Assembly: GCA_016872055.1 (NCBI GenBank)
Contig: VHBH01000005.1
Coordinates: 28,037-92,036 of the forward strand
Length of the DNA: 64,000 bases
Source of the DNA: Nitrososphaerota archaeon
GTDB lineage: Archaea; Thermoproteota; Nitrososphaeria; Nitrososphaerales; Nitrosopumilaceae
Reading direction: 5' to 3'
The notes beneath the pieces were generated by a model. It saw only the letters and a list, made by a program, of their open reading frames with translations, ran no database searches and had not been told where the DNA came from. How positions within the stretch are numbered: position 1 is the stretch's first letter; each line of letters starts with the position of its first letter. Below, piece by piece: positions 44,451-52,249 of the stretch. The position numbers and the translations under genes are program-made.

Positions 44451-44687
44451 AACTTTTTTGCGCAAAATTCGGGGTCGTATTCCCATGTACCAAGCAAGAA
44501 CAATTGCTGCAATTATTCCAAAAAAGTACCAGTTTTGCATTGCAGAATCTGCGTCTTTTGCTATAATATTTACGAGCTCACGAGAACTAAGTGCCGCTAT
44601 TGCCAGAAGAACAAAAAACTCTATTGCAAGCCACGTAAAGTGAGGCCAAGATTCCCCTGGAACGTGAACGTTGTTATGTACTCCCAC
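44433..44687 (-). CDS. small membrane protein with two helices
   Basis: An 84-residue protein with two hydrophobic segments (about residues 20-35, AIEFFVLLAIAALSS-like, and 53-70, YFFGIIAAIVLAWYMGI), ending in a basic RPRILRKKVLETRY. Unknown function. The neighbours belong to the preQ0 pathway but nothing in it suggests a part in that. It overlaps the end of queC by 18 bases. Confidence 0.6.
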   Translation of the reverse strand: MGVHNNVHVPGESWPHFTWLAIEFFVLLAIAALSSRELVNIIAKDADSAMQNWYFFGIIAAIVLAWYMGIRPRILRKKVLETRY

Positions 44688-44722
44688 AAAGAGCTAAACT
44701 TACATTTGATTATTTATCTTTT

Positions 44723-45277
44723 TCAAAGAAGCGATGATTTAGAATTACGAATTATGGCAACAACATCCTCGCGATTTTCCCTTCTTTCATAGTATCCTCG
44801 ATATGCTGTTGAGGTCATTGTTGCGTCGTTTTTGACTCCTCTCATTTTCATGCAAAAGTGTTCTGCATCTGTTACTACCACTACTCCCTTGACTCCCTGA
44901 GCATATAGCTCATCAGCAATATCTTTTGTCATGCGTTCCTGAATTTGGAGGCGTTTTGCATGTTTTTCCACAAGTCGAACTAGCTTGGATACGCCAAAGA
45001 CTCGGCCATTTGGAAGATACGCAATGCTGATTTTGCCAACGATGGGAAGCATGTGGTGCTCACACATTGAATGGAACTTTATGTCCTTTACTACAACTGC
45101 GTCCGAGTCCTCTGAGAACTGGACCGATAGTTGAGAATCTGAATCATAGCCCGAGAAGATTTCCTCATACATATCTGCAATTCTTTCTGGCGTTCCTCGC
45201 AGTCCTTCACGTGTTGGATCTTCACCTAATTCTATGATTATCTCGCGGACTAGTTTACGCACTCGCTCTTTGTTCAT
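44723..45277 (-). CDS. folE: GTP cyclohydrolase I (FolE)
   Basis: Opens GTP to 7,8-dihydroneopterin triphosphate, the first step to preQ0. The 184-residue protein shows HSMCEHHMLPIVG (zinc cysteine and histidines near residue 74), then FGVSKLVRLVE, QERMTKDIAD and the second zinc cysteine in DAEHFCMKMRGVK. This is FolE1, the bacterial/eukaryotic type, not the archaeal FolE2/MptA. Its start overlaps the queE stop by 4 bases, so queE-folE are coupled. Confidence 0.95.
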   Translation of the reverse strand: MNKERVRKLVREIIIELGEDPTREGLRGTPERIADMYEEIFSGYDSDSQLSVQFSEDSDAVVVKDIKFHSMCEHHMLPIVGKISIAYLPNGRVFGVSKLVRLVEKHAKRLQIQERMTKDIADELYAQGVKGVVVVTDAEHFCMKMRGVKNDATMTSTAYRGYYERRENREDVVAIIRNSKSSLL

Positions 45278-45987
45278 GGTGCACCTATCAGTTTGTGTAG
45301 TTGCGGTACGACTCGTACCTCATTATAGTAAGGATAAACTAAATCGTAAAAGTTCAAAAGTTTCTGCAATGTCGGTTCTGCTATTCCGTATGTCGGTTGT
45401 ATTATAAAACCCTTAAGATCCCTAGTGCCAACAGTCTTGAAAATTTTCTGCACTAAATCTAAAAATGTTTCCAGTGTTGTTTTTGATGAAACAACAATTT
45501 TGATGTAGGTTGGTTTTTTTGCTGCAACTGATTGCCTTAGGCAATCAAGTGCATTTTCTATGAGTGTGGAATAATGTTTTGCATCTACAAATTCTGAGTC
45601 TTTGGTTTTGAGCTCAATTTTGATGTAATCAATGAATGGTAGAACCTTGGCAAATTTTTTTGAATCAAAGCATGATGATTCCAAATATGTTGGGATTTTT
45701 TTTGACTGGATGAATTTTGCCATTTCTGAGACTGCCTCTGCCTGCACTAGTGGATCGCCTCCTGTGAAATTGACCTTGTAGGTATTATCTGCGAGATTTT
45801 TTTCAACTAGTGCACAAGCATCTGAAATTTCGTATTCCTGACCAGAATCCATTGGGAGGGATTCCTTTGTGTCGCAGTAAAAGCAGGTAAATGGGCATCC
45901 TGCCAGCCTTACAAAGAGGGTTTTTGTTCCATAAAGAATTCCTTCACCTTCAAGAGATGTGAATATTTCAAAGAGTCTAACTTTCAA
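45274..45987 (-). CDS. queE: 7-carboxy-7-deazaguanine synthase QueE (radical SAM)
   Basis: Converts carboxytetrahydropterin to 7-carboxy-7-deazaguanine. The 237-residue radical SAM protein has the cluster motif CPFTCFYCDT (C-x3-C-x2-C, from residue 31) and a FTGGDPLVQ stretch (GGEPL-like). N-terminus LFEIFTSLEGEG is the QueE signature. ATG start at 45987; QueD is not visible in the window. It is first in the coupled queE-folE pair. Confidence 0.94.
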   Translation of the reverse strand: MKVRLFEIFTSLEGEGILYGTKTLFVRLAGCPFTCFYCDTKESLPMDSGQEYEISDACALVEKNLADNTYKVNFTGGDPLVQAEAVSEMAKFIQSKKIPTYLESSCFDSKKFAKVLPFIDYIKIELKTKDSEFVDAKHYSTLIENALDCLRQSVAAKKPTYIKIVVSSKTTLETFLDLVQKIFKTVGTRDLKGFIIQPTYGIAEPTLQKLLNFYDLVYPYYNEVRVVPQLHKLIGAP

Positions 45988-46023
45988 GTAGACGATCTAA
46001 TTACAGTCATTATTTAATTCAGA

Positions 46024-46218
46024 CTAGTTCAGGACAGGCTGCTTTGAATACATGAGGCCTGCCATGAAAAAGATAACGCCCAAGATTCCGATTAGGCCTC
46101 CTACAAACTCGATTGTCTCAATCCATTCTATGTTTGTTGGTGCCCACAAAAACGCCATCAATGCGCCCACTATTATCATCGGTACGCCGACGCCAACAGA
46201 GATTTGCTTTGATGCCAT
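46024..46218 (-). CDS. small two-helix membrane protein
   Basis: A 64-residue protein made almost entirely of two hydrophobic helices (about 8-25 and 37-55, GGLIGILGVIFFMAGLMYS) with few charges. Function unknown. A same-strand neighbour lies on each side; short gaps leave the promoter unclear. Start ATG 46218. Confidence 0.55.
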   Translation of the reverse strand: MASKQISVGVGVPMIIVGALMAFLWAPTNIEWIETIEFVGGLIGILGVIFFMAGLMYSKQPVLN

Positions 46219-46292
46219 GCAAATTTGCTTTTCTTCAAAATCTATATGAAGTTTTGTTAGGATCTGTCGGATTTGATATTCTCTGTTTGGAC

Positions 46293-47681
46293 TTATGAGT
46301 CATCAAATTCTGCAGAATCTAGGTATTGATAGATTTCATCAATTAGTGCGTTGATTGCTCTGATTATCTTTTTTGAGTCTGCGCCGGTTTCTTTGAGTTT
46401 GGCAAGCATAGATTTTGCAGAATCTAACTTGGGCTTGATAGTATCATCAATATGAGGCTCTAATTCAACTAGCTTTGCCTCTAGTCTGGAAATTTCGGCT
46501 GAATTTCTTTGTACCTTATTCTGTTCTTTTGCCTTTTGTCGCTCTTGTTTTTGGGACTTTTCTTGTTGTTTTGTATCCGCCTTTAGCGCTTCCGAATCTG
46601 GTGTTTCTGATAACTGAGATGTTTCCTGTTTCGGTGCGTTTTGCACTGACACGGCGCTAGTCGGTTGAGTTTGTGATATAAAATATGACTCGATTACTTT
46701 TATTGTTGTATCTAATGTCCTTAGTAGTTTTATAGAGTCATCAGTTGATGTTGGGTATTTTAGTAATGCCAATAATGATTTTGCCTCATCAAACTTGGGC
46801 CTCATAGTATCATTGATTTTTGGTTCTAATAACAATAGTCTACTCTCAAGCTTGGATATCTCTGAGAGAATTTTTTGGTTCTTGGTATCAAGTAGGTCCA
46901 AGTTGATTTGGTAGACTCGCTTTATTTTGATGACGATTTGGGATGGTTCGCCTCCGCTTGCTGCAAGTTCTTCTTTTGCCTTTTGTAGCTTGGTAATTTG
47001 TTCTTCTGATAGGTTTAGTTCCTTGGCTTGTGCGAGGACAGTATCAATTTTGGTTATGTACTTGTTTGCGAAAGAGATTGCCCTTGTGTTGGAGCGCTCT
47101 GTTACCATGTTTTTGATTATTACCTGAAGATCAGATCCCGCTGTTTTTAATTCTACAAGTGTTTTTTCCAGCGTTGCCATATCGCCGCTTGCAAGACTTG
47201 ATTTGGCAGATTGTAGCAATCCATCAATTCTGGTAAAGTCGATTTGGAGGTTGTTCTTGGCGACAACTGTTTTTAGCATGTTAATGTTTGACTCGAATCT
47301 TTTGAGTGTATTGTTATAATCAAAGTCGGTTATTGGTGCTGTCATCTTTGATACGACTGGTTCATGAGTCGGGATTGTTTCAGAGAATACTTGGGTTACT
47401 TGTCTGAATACCTTCATTGCAGCCAAAAAGTGCTTTTTTGCCGCAACGGCATCATCTGTCTTGACAGCTTCGATTAGTTGCTCAGTTTCTGAATTGCCTT
47501 GGGCATACAAAGCCTTAGCCTCTTCTGAAACAGAAGGCATTCTATCTAGTTGGATCTTTACTTGGTCTCTTGCCTTTGTTGCTAGATTTACAAACGAATC
47601 CAGTTTGGAATCCGCAAATGCTGGCGCAACCACCATGCTAACAACAAGGGCACACAATGCAAGTGTCAGTATGATTTTCAT
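46293..47681 (-). CDS. secreted, Lys/Glu-rich coiled-coil protein
   Basis: A 462-residue protein with an N-terminal signal peptide (residues 2-23, ILTLALCALVVSMVVAPAFA, cleavage after AFA likely) and long helical, charged stretches. Two related segments repeat: SRLLLLEPKINDTMRPKFDEAKSLLA (landmark LEPKINDTMRPK) and, later, the similar LEPHIDDTIKPKLDSAKSMLAKLK (landmark LEPHIDDTIKPK). Between them lies a KQQEKSQKQERQKAKEQ-type polar linker. Its start overlaps the stop of the membrane-regulator gene upstream by 4 bases, so they are co-translated. Function unknown; surface or envelope scaffold is a guess. Confidence 0.7.
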   Translation of the reverse strand: MKIILTLALCALVVSMVVAPAFADSKLDSFVNLATKARDQVKIQLDRMPSVSEEAKALYAQGNSETEQLIEAVKTDDAVAAKKHFLAAMKVFRQVTQVFSETIPTHEPVVSKMTAPITDFDYNNTLKRFESNINMLKTVVAKNNLQIDFTRIDGLLQSAKSSLASGDMATLEKTLVELKTAGSDLQVIIKNMVTERSNTRAISFANKYITKIDTVLAQAKELNLSEEQITKLQKAKEELAASGGEPSQIVIKIKRVYQINLDLLDTKNQKILSEISKLESRLLLLEPKINDTMRPKFDEAKSLLALLKYPTSTDDSIKLLRTLDTTIKVIESYFISQTQPTSAVSVQNAPKQETSQLSETPDSEALKADTKQQEKSQKQERQKAKEQNKVQRNSAEISRLEAKLVELEPHIDDTIKPKLDSAKSMLAKLKETGADSKKIIRAINALIDEIYQYLDSAEFDDS

Positions 47682-48904
47682 TGTGATTCCTGCCTTTTCT
47701 TTAGTCGTACCAAATTCTGAAAGTCTTTTTTCTCTATCTCTATAACACCTTGTCGTTCAAGTCGTTTTACTGCTCGCCACATTGTGGTTCTAGGTAAGAG
47801 GAATTTCTTTCGCAGATCACGCTCAAAGGCTTGGCCTCCGTTTTTCTCTAAATATGATACTAGTTGCTTGTCGTCTTCTCTCATTTCCTGAGTTACTAGC
47901 TCGTCTGAATCTACATCTGATTCTTGCTCTGAATCCTCCTCGTCTTTGCTGAGAAGTGGTCTCATTGTCTTTTTGACTGCGCTCTTGGTCTTTTTGAGTA
48001 GAATTGTAAGTACAGAGACTGCACCGCCTATTGCCACAATCGAGGTTGCAATTCCTACGATGTTGTCTTTTAACCAGTCTACTGGGTTTGTTGCCGAGTT
48101 TTGGTTGTTTTTCTCAAATTCGTCAATTTTTTGCTGTGCTAGTGCACTTGCCTCTAGCGCCAAGTCCTTGGCATCGACATATTTTTTGTTGTCATAGGCA
48201 AAGATTGCCAAGTCTAGCTTTTCCCTTGCTGATATTACATCAATGTTTTTACTAGTGGATTCTTCAAGAATTGATCTTACTTCGTTTATTGCTTTTAGTG
48301 CAGAAAGTGCTGGACCTGACGTGCTAAAGAAATACTCTATCTGGTTTTTGCCTTTGAGTAATGAAATGCGTTTTTCAGCTATAATATCAATACTGTCTGG
48401 ATTTGAAATATCTACTATGGTTGCGTCATCCGGCATTATGATGGAATAGTCGATTGGAGAGTCTATTGCAAAGGTCCAGATCTTGCCCTTCTTTGAAACC
48501 ATGTCATAGCTATCGTATTCAATAGAAACAAAGGATGCCCCAAAGGTCTGGATTGTGGCACCCTTGCTATCTATCTCAAACGATAACAGTAAGCCATTCT
48601 CGTCTTGGACTACGAAATTATCAATGGATTTACCAAAAAGTGGGACCCTTAGTTCTGGTTCTGTTGGGTCGGCAGATGATTGTTGAGAAATATGAGTAGT
48701 GCCATCCGGGTAAATTGTAAAGTCAACAGCTCGAAGAGAACCAAAAGATTGTGCAGGCAGTACTACTGTAAGAAGAAGTCCTATTACCAGTAGTGGTGCT
48801 TTTACCATTCTAATGAGAATATCTGTAATCCTTACAAAAAGCATTCCTTCTAGATTAGGAAAGATTTCATCTTGGATACAGAGTACTGCCTCTTGGTTAT
48901 TCAT
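47678..48904 (-). CDS. membrane-anchored winged-helix regulator (COG2512-like)
   Basis: A 408-residue protein: a 32-residue polar start, a hydrophobic segment near residues 33-52, an extracellular beta-rich and helical region, a second membrane segment near 295-315 (IVGIATSIVAIGGAVSVLTILL), an acidic linker, and a C-terminal winged helix (about 345-400, FERDLRKKFLLPRTTMWRAVKRLERQGVIEIEK; landmark PRTTMWRAVKRLE). The layout is that of a one-component membrane sensor-regulator. A GAGGT sits 7 bases before ATG 48904, favouring that start; ATG 48808 would trim the start to the signal peptide. It overlaps the secreted coiled-coil gene by 4 bases. Confidence 0.75.
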   Translation of the reverse strand: MNNQEAVLCIQDEIFPNLEGMLFVRITDILIRMVKAPLLVIGLLLTVVLPAQSFGSLRAVDFTIYPDGTTHISQQSSADPTEPELRVPLFGKSIDNFVVQDENGLLLSFEIDSKGATIQTFGASFVSIEYDSYDMVSKKGKIWTFAIDSPIDYSIIMPDDATIVDISNPDSIDIIAEKRISLLKGKNQIEYFFSTSGPALSALKAINEVRSILEESTSKNIDVISAREKLDLAIFAYDNKKYVDAKDLALEASALAQQKIDEFEKNNQNSATNPVDWLKDNIVGIATSIVAIGGAVSVLTILLKKTKSAVKKTMRPLLSKDEEDSEQESDVDSDELVTQEMREDDKQLVSYLEKNGGQAFERDLRKKFLLPRTTMWRAVKRLERQGVIEIEKKDFQNLVRLKKRQESQ

Positions 48905-48906
48905 GG

Positions 48907-49194
48907 TTAATACCTCAAATTCAGCGTGTCTAGGATGGACTGGAACTTGCGGAACTCTTGGACAAACTCGATGCCTTTTTCGGTGATTGTATATAGTCGG
49001 TTCTTATCGGTTTTGACGGTTTGGACCAAGCCTGCTGTAGAGAGCTTTTCACATTTGTCAATTACGGCATAGTGTGAAAGGTTTGCCCTTCTAGATATTG
49101 CAGAGACAATAGTTCCTTGTCTGCCCCCTTCCATTGTGACATTGAGGATATCTCCCATTATGCCCATTTCGGACCTGTATTGTTGTTTTGACAT
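48907..49194 (-). CDS. small winged-helix DNA-binding protein
   Basis: A protein of about 95 residues with a winged helix: IVSAISRRANLSHYAVIDKCEKLSTAGLVQTVKTDKNRLYTITEKGIEFV (landmark ANLSHYAVIDKCEKL for the recognition helix; KNRLYTITEKG for the wing). Homologous in outline to the thaumarchaeal/archaeal ArsR- and PadR-type regulators. I prefer ATG 49194; an in-frame ATG at 49209 adds YYYT. It is first in a coupled run with the membrane regulator (2 bases) and the secreted coiled-coil gene, suggesting control of that operon. Confidence 0.75.
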   Translation of the reverse strand: MSKQQYRSEMGIMGDILNVTMEGGRQGTIVSAISRRANLSHYAVIDKCEKLSTAGLVQTVKTDKNRLYTITEKGIEFVQEFRKFQSILDTLNLRY

Positions 49195-49241
49195 GGTATA
49201 GTAATACACTACAGTCTAGATTAGGGACATTTTGAAACCTC

Positions 49242-49265
49242 GAAGCGGAACGCACAGCGGAACAG
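49242..49265 (+). repeat. 24-base direct repeat, upstream copy
   Basis: GAAGCGGAACGCACAGCGGA plus four more bases (ACAG) is repeated exactly 256 bases downstream inside the coiled-coil gene (49498-49521). Sequence after it stays loosely similar (GGGTCT and CGGC stretches). It lies in the gap before that gene, which suggests a partial copy or a remnant of an earlier version. Confidence 0.75.
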
Positions 49266-49422
49266 TTGTTTCGGGTCTCTGAAACGGCCAAAATTGGGCT
49301 TTTTTCATGCGGGAAAAAATAGACCCAAGACCAGGGTTGGAAATTTTTGTCACTTGTGGGATTTTGTCTTACTTTATCTTTATTAGGAATAAAATGGCAT
49401 GAACTGATATCACCGATACAAA

Positions 49423-49896
49423 ATGTTTGAAAAATTTAAGAAGACGGAGGAATTTGAACAGGATACTGGTATGTTAGAGCAGGAAAAACCACGAGTTGAA
49501 GCGGAACGCACAGCGGAACAGGCTCCGTCTGGGTCTGAAATCGGCATTGCAGACCTGATGAACAAGCGCGCAAAGCTGGAAGAAGCCATTGACTATGTCG
49601 GACTAATGATAAAGAACCTCAAGGACAAGCGAACCAGGCTAGTCAAGGAAATAGAGGACGAATCCGTAGACATTCAGAATTTAAAGGATAAGCTAGTTAA
49701 AGTCGGCGAATACATAGAAGAGGAGGGTCGCGGAATTCGGGATCTGTCCAACAAGCGTTCTCAGGTTGAAAAGCAGGCAGATGAGGTTGGCGCTCTAATA
49801 GGCAACCTACGAAGCAAACTTGCCAGTATCGACAGCGTAGTCGAAGGCGAAGAAAACAAGGTTAAGTCCATCAAGGAATCTAGGCAAAAACTTTAG
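49423..49896 (+). CDS. coiled-coil protein of five 21-residue repeats
   Basis: A 157-residue protein. After a polar 43-residue start come five adjacent repeats of exactly 21 residues (44-64, 65-85, 86-106, 107-127, 128-148) each beginning D/N-L-x2-K and with hydrophobic residues at heptad-like spacing, for example NLKDKRTRLVKEIEDESVDI in the second. Twenty-one residues equal three heptads, so a long straight coiled coil is expected. No signal peptide or membrane segment. Its gene faces the CdvB paralogue 2 gene (convergent, 121 bases apart). Not CdvA, since no PRC-like domain is present. Start ATG 49423. Function unknown. Confidence 0.75.
   Translation: MFEKFKKTEEFEQDTGMLEQEKPRVEAERTAEQAPSGSEIGIADLMNKRAKLEEAIDYVGLMIKNLKDKRTRLVKEIEDESVDIQNLKDKLVKVGEYIEEEGRGIRDLSNKRSQVEKQADEVGALIGNLRSKLASIDSVVEGEENKVKSIKESRQKL
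49498..49521 (+). repeat. 24-base direct repeat, copy inside the coiled-coil gene
   Basis: Second exact copy of the 24 bases at 49242-49265. It encodes EAERTAEQ in the polar N-terminal part of the coiled-coil protein. Confidence 0.75.
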
Positions 49897-50017
49897 CTCA
49901 CCATTTCACACCGAAACACATGGTGGAATAGGCATTTTGGTAAAAATTGCTATCAAACTAGGCAAATTTACAATAATACTATACAGTTTTTGGAATAAAA
50001 GAAGAAAAAGAGATACT

Positions 50018-50659
50018 TTAGAGGTATCTTGTTGAGGTTGCTGTCTTGGAGCTTACTGGCGTAGATGGGAATTTGTCGCCCACTGACGCTTCGGCTACGG
50101 CTGCGGCTTCCTCTAGAATCCTTTCGGACTCTTCGTTTGTGCTTTGATCCATGCCAAACGCACCCTCACCTGAGAAGGACTCTGCCATTAGTCCGTTTAG
50201 CATCTCGGTCATCATGCCTAGTTCGTGGTCTGCCTCTGGCATGAACTTGCCCAGCGAAGACTTGAGGCTTCTCATTAGGCCGATTGTCGGTGCTATTGTG
50301 ACTACGGTGTCTCCTAGGTCGTGGAATGTGGTTAGTCTTAGTTCGATTTGTTCTAGCGCCATTCTGCAGTTTCCTAGCATCTTGGTGACCTTTCGGACTT
50401 CGGCTAGTTCGTTGGCTAAAACTTTGCTAGTGTGAGTATCATGTTTTTGGGTTGCTTGGACTACTCTTTGGAATAGGTTTTGCTCTCTTTGCTTTAGTTT
50501 GGTCAGCATTCCGTCAAGTTTTGAGATTTGGTTCTGTAGGCTTTTAGTTGCCTGCTCAATTCTTGGCTTTAATGCGCCTTTAGGCTTGAGAATGTCGCCC
50601 AACTTTTCAGATACGCTTGGTGTTGTTTGTTTGGACCAGGAATTCTGGAAGTTTGTCAT
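50018..50659 (-). CDS. ESCRT-III/Snf7-family protein CdvB paralogue 2
   Basis: A 213-residue ESCRT-III protein closely similar to the copy at 25092: the same LKPKGALKPRIEQ start, NELAEVRKVTKMLGNCRMALEQI core, KSSLGKFMPEADHEL and ILEEAAAVAEASVGDKFPS end. It lacks a winged-helix tail. As in other Thaumarchaeota, more than one CdvB paralogue is present; which one forms the division ring cannot be told here. Its neighbours are the 21-residue-repeat protein (convergent) and a mini C2H2 protein. Start ATG 50659. Confidence 0.92.
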   Translation of the reverse strand: MTNFQNSWSKQTTPSVSEKLGDILKPKGALKPRIEQATKSLQNQISKLDGMLTKLKQREQNLFQRVVQATQKHDTHTSKVLANELAEVRKVTKMLGNCRMALEQIELRLTTFHDLGDTVVTIAPTIGLMRSLKSSLGKFMPEADHELGMMTEMLNGLMAESFSGEGAFGMDQSTNEESERILEEAAAVAEASVGDKFPSTPVSSKTATSTRYL

Positions 50660-50801
50660 GGCTGCCTTTTACTAGTTTATTGAAATTGAAAGGTGTGAAA
50701 TCTATTTTACCAAAAGATCTAATGGGTAACTTTTGAGGCTAATTTCGCCTCGTTTAGCGTAGGCTAGGAGGCATTAGAAAATAAAAAACAAATCGCCTAT
50801 T

Positions 50802-50900
50802 TTACTGGGCTAGAATGCTTTGCGGGTGCATTTTCTTAATGTGATAATGCACTCCATGTGATGCTGTGACTGCTTCGCCACATAATGGACATGTTTCCAT
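50802..50900 (-). CDS. mini C2H2 zinc-finger protein (32 residues)
   Basis: A 32-residue protein, METCPLCGEAVTASHGVHYH... ending ILAQ, with a C2H2 zinc finger: Cys4, Cys7, His20 and His25 (C-x2-C-x12-H-x4-H). It starts with ATG 50900; a strong TATA-rich promoter lies 18-27 bases upstream (50918-50927 read on the minus strand), giving a leaderless transcript. A finger this small could be a stand-alone DNA- or protein-binding factor. Compare the 40-residue finger at 58186-58308. Confidence 0.7.
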   Translation of the reverse strand: METCPLCGEAVTASHGVHYHIKKMHPQSILAQ

Positions 50901-50917
50901 TTTTATAGTAGTCCGTT

Positions 50918-50927
50918 CTATATATAG
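50918..50927 (-). promoter_or_regulatory. TATA box of the mini C2H2 gene
   Basis: Read on the minus strand, CTATATATAG ends about 18 bases before ATG 50900, the spacing of a leaderless archaeal promoter. Confidence 0.5.
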
Positions 50928-51245
50928 TATATAAGGTTTACGTTTTTCGGATCTTTCGAGCTTAGAATGTGGATTATGACTCGTCCATGAGATAGAGGAG
51001 ATCAGTGAAGATTACAATCTAAAAAAAATCCGGACGAAAAAAATTTTGCAGTAGAATTTTCATGGGGAAAAAATTCTGTAAAATTAATTTTTTAAAATGC
51101 AAAAATTTTTTTATTTTATCAAGCTAGGAATTTAATCCTGTAGACGTAGCAACAATCTGTTTGGAACCATGATTTCTAGTCCAGTCGAAAGGGAGTCTAA
51201 AAATCGATTTTTAAAGGTCTTTTCATAGATAAATATTGTGTAATG

Positions 51246-51253
51246 TTTATATG
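51246..51253 (+). promoter_or_regulatory. TATA box of the TFB gene
   Basis: TTTATATG starts 34 bases before ATG 51280; transcription would begin only a few bases before the start codon. Confidence 0.5.
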
Positions 51254-51279
51254 TAGAGGACAAAAATGCTTTACACCTT

Positions 51280-52191
51280 ATGACACAAACAGCACGAAAT
51301 AGCGACCGTTGTCCTCGTTGCGCAAAAGGCACAATGCTAACTGATGGTAGCACTGGTGAGATGTTTTGTAACACATGTGGATTTGTTGCGACAGAGCGAG
51401 TTGAAGAAGAAGGGCCGGAGTGGCGTTCCTTTTCCAAAGAAGAGGGAGAGAACCGAACTCGAACAGGTACACCAACTTCACTTGCGATGCACGACATGGG
51501 TCTTGCAACAATTATCGGCCAGGCCGACAAAGACGCATCTGGAAAACCACTGACATCATCTATGAAGAGCACCATTGAAAGGCTACGAACTTGGGACTCA
51601 CGAAGCCAAGTCCACGAACCAGTGGATAGAAACTTTAGGCAGGCATTCTCGGAGCTGGACAGACTCAAGGACAAGCTGGCACTTTCTGACGCAGTCATTG
51701 AAAAGACGGCATACATCTACAGAAAGGCACTTGACAAGGGGCTTGTTCGAGGACGTTCGATTCCTGGACTAGTTGCAGCTGCCCTTTATGCGGCATGTAG
51801 AAACACAGAAACTCCAAGAACTCTAACCGATGTGGCAAACGGCATCAACATCAAGCGAAAAGATGTAGCTAGATGTTACAGATTGCTCCTTCGAGAACTG
51901 GACCTAAAAATGCCAGTAGTCGATCCAATCAAGGGAGTCGCAAGAATTGCAAGCATTGCTGACTTGTCTGAAAAGACAAAGAGAAAGGCACTTGAATTCC
52001 TGAAGGAGGCGAGCCGAATTGAGGTATCTGCTGGAAAGGACCCAATGGGTCTTGCGGCAGCTGCTTTGTACTTGGCTTGCGTGATGCTAGGCGAGAACAA
52101 AACCCAAAAAGACATCGCCCAGGCAGCAGGCGTAACTGAGGTTACCATCCGAAACAGGTACAAGGGTCTTAAAGAAGCATTAAAGCTCTAA
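51280..52191 (+). CDS. tfb: transcription initiation factor TFB
   Basis: Bridges TBP at the TATA box to RNA polymerase. The 303-residue protein has an N-terminal zinc ribbon (CPRCAKGTML and CNTCGFVA), a B-finger/linker region (EEGPEWRSFSKEEGENRTRTGTP), and two cyclin repeats of about 90 residues each, with the helix-turn-helix GVTEVTIRNRYKGL near the C-terminus. This matches archaeal TFB closely; Thaumarchaeota often have several TFB genes and this is one. ATG at 51280 follows its TATA box. Confidence 0.96.
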   Translation: MTQTARNSDRCPRCAKGTMLTDGSTGEMFCNTCGFVATERVEEEGPEWRSFSKEEGENRTRTGTPTSLAMHDMGLATIIGQADKDASGKPLTSSMKSTIERLRTWDSRSQVHEPVDRNFRQAFSELDRLKDKLALSDAVIEKTAYIYRKALDKGLVRGRSIPGLVAAALYAACRNTETPRTLTDVANGINIKRKDVARCYRLLLRELDLKMPVVDPIKGVARIASIADLSEKTKRKALEFLKEASRIEVSAGKDPMGLAAAALYLACVMLGENKTQKDIAQAAGVTEVTIRNRYKGLKEALKL

Positions 52192-52249
52192 AACCTCTTT
52201 TTTGTTATTTTTTGCAAATTTTAATAGGAATTGTATAAAGCTAGATTTT

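Larger units (their letters stand above)
50901..51279. other. 379-base gap, promoters and AT-rich sequence only
   Basis: Holds the promoter of the mini C2H2 gene at its left end (TATATATAG near 50918) and the TFB promoter at its right end. Between them the sequence is A/T-rich with long A and T runs (about 51020-51120). One 19-codon open frame (ATG 51169 to TAG 51228) lies on the plus strand but has no recognisable content. I see no RNA gene or repeat. Confidence 0.5.

Noticed and set aside
50735..50751. GAGGC/GCCTC hairpin near cdvB copy 2
   Set aside because: Only five pairs, no T-run; too weak to call a terminator.
51132..51716. Long open frame on the minus strand across the TFB gene start
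   Set aside because: It is the antisense of the TFB gene and its promoter, Ser-rich with no family features; TFB itself is certain.
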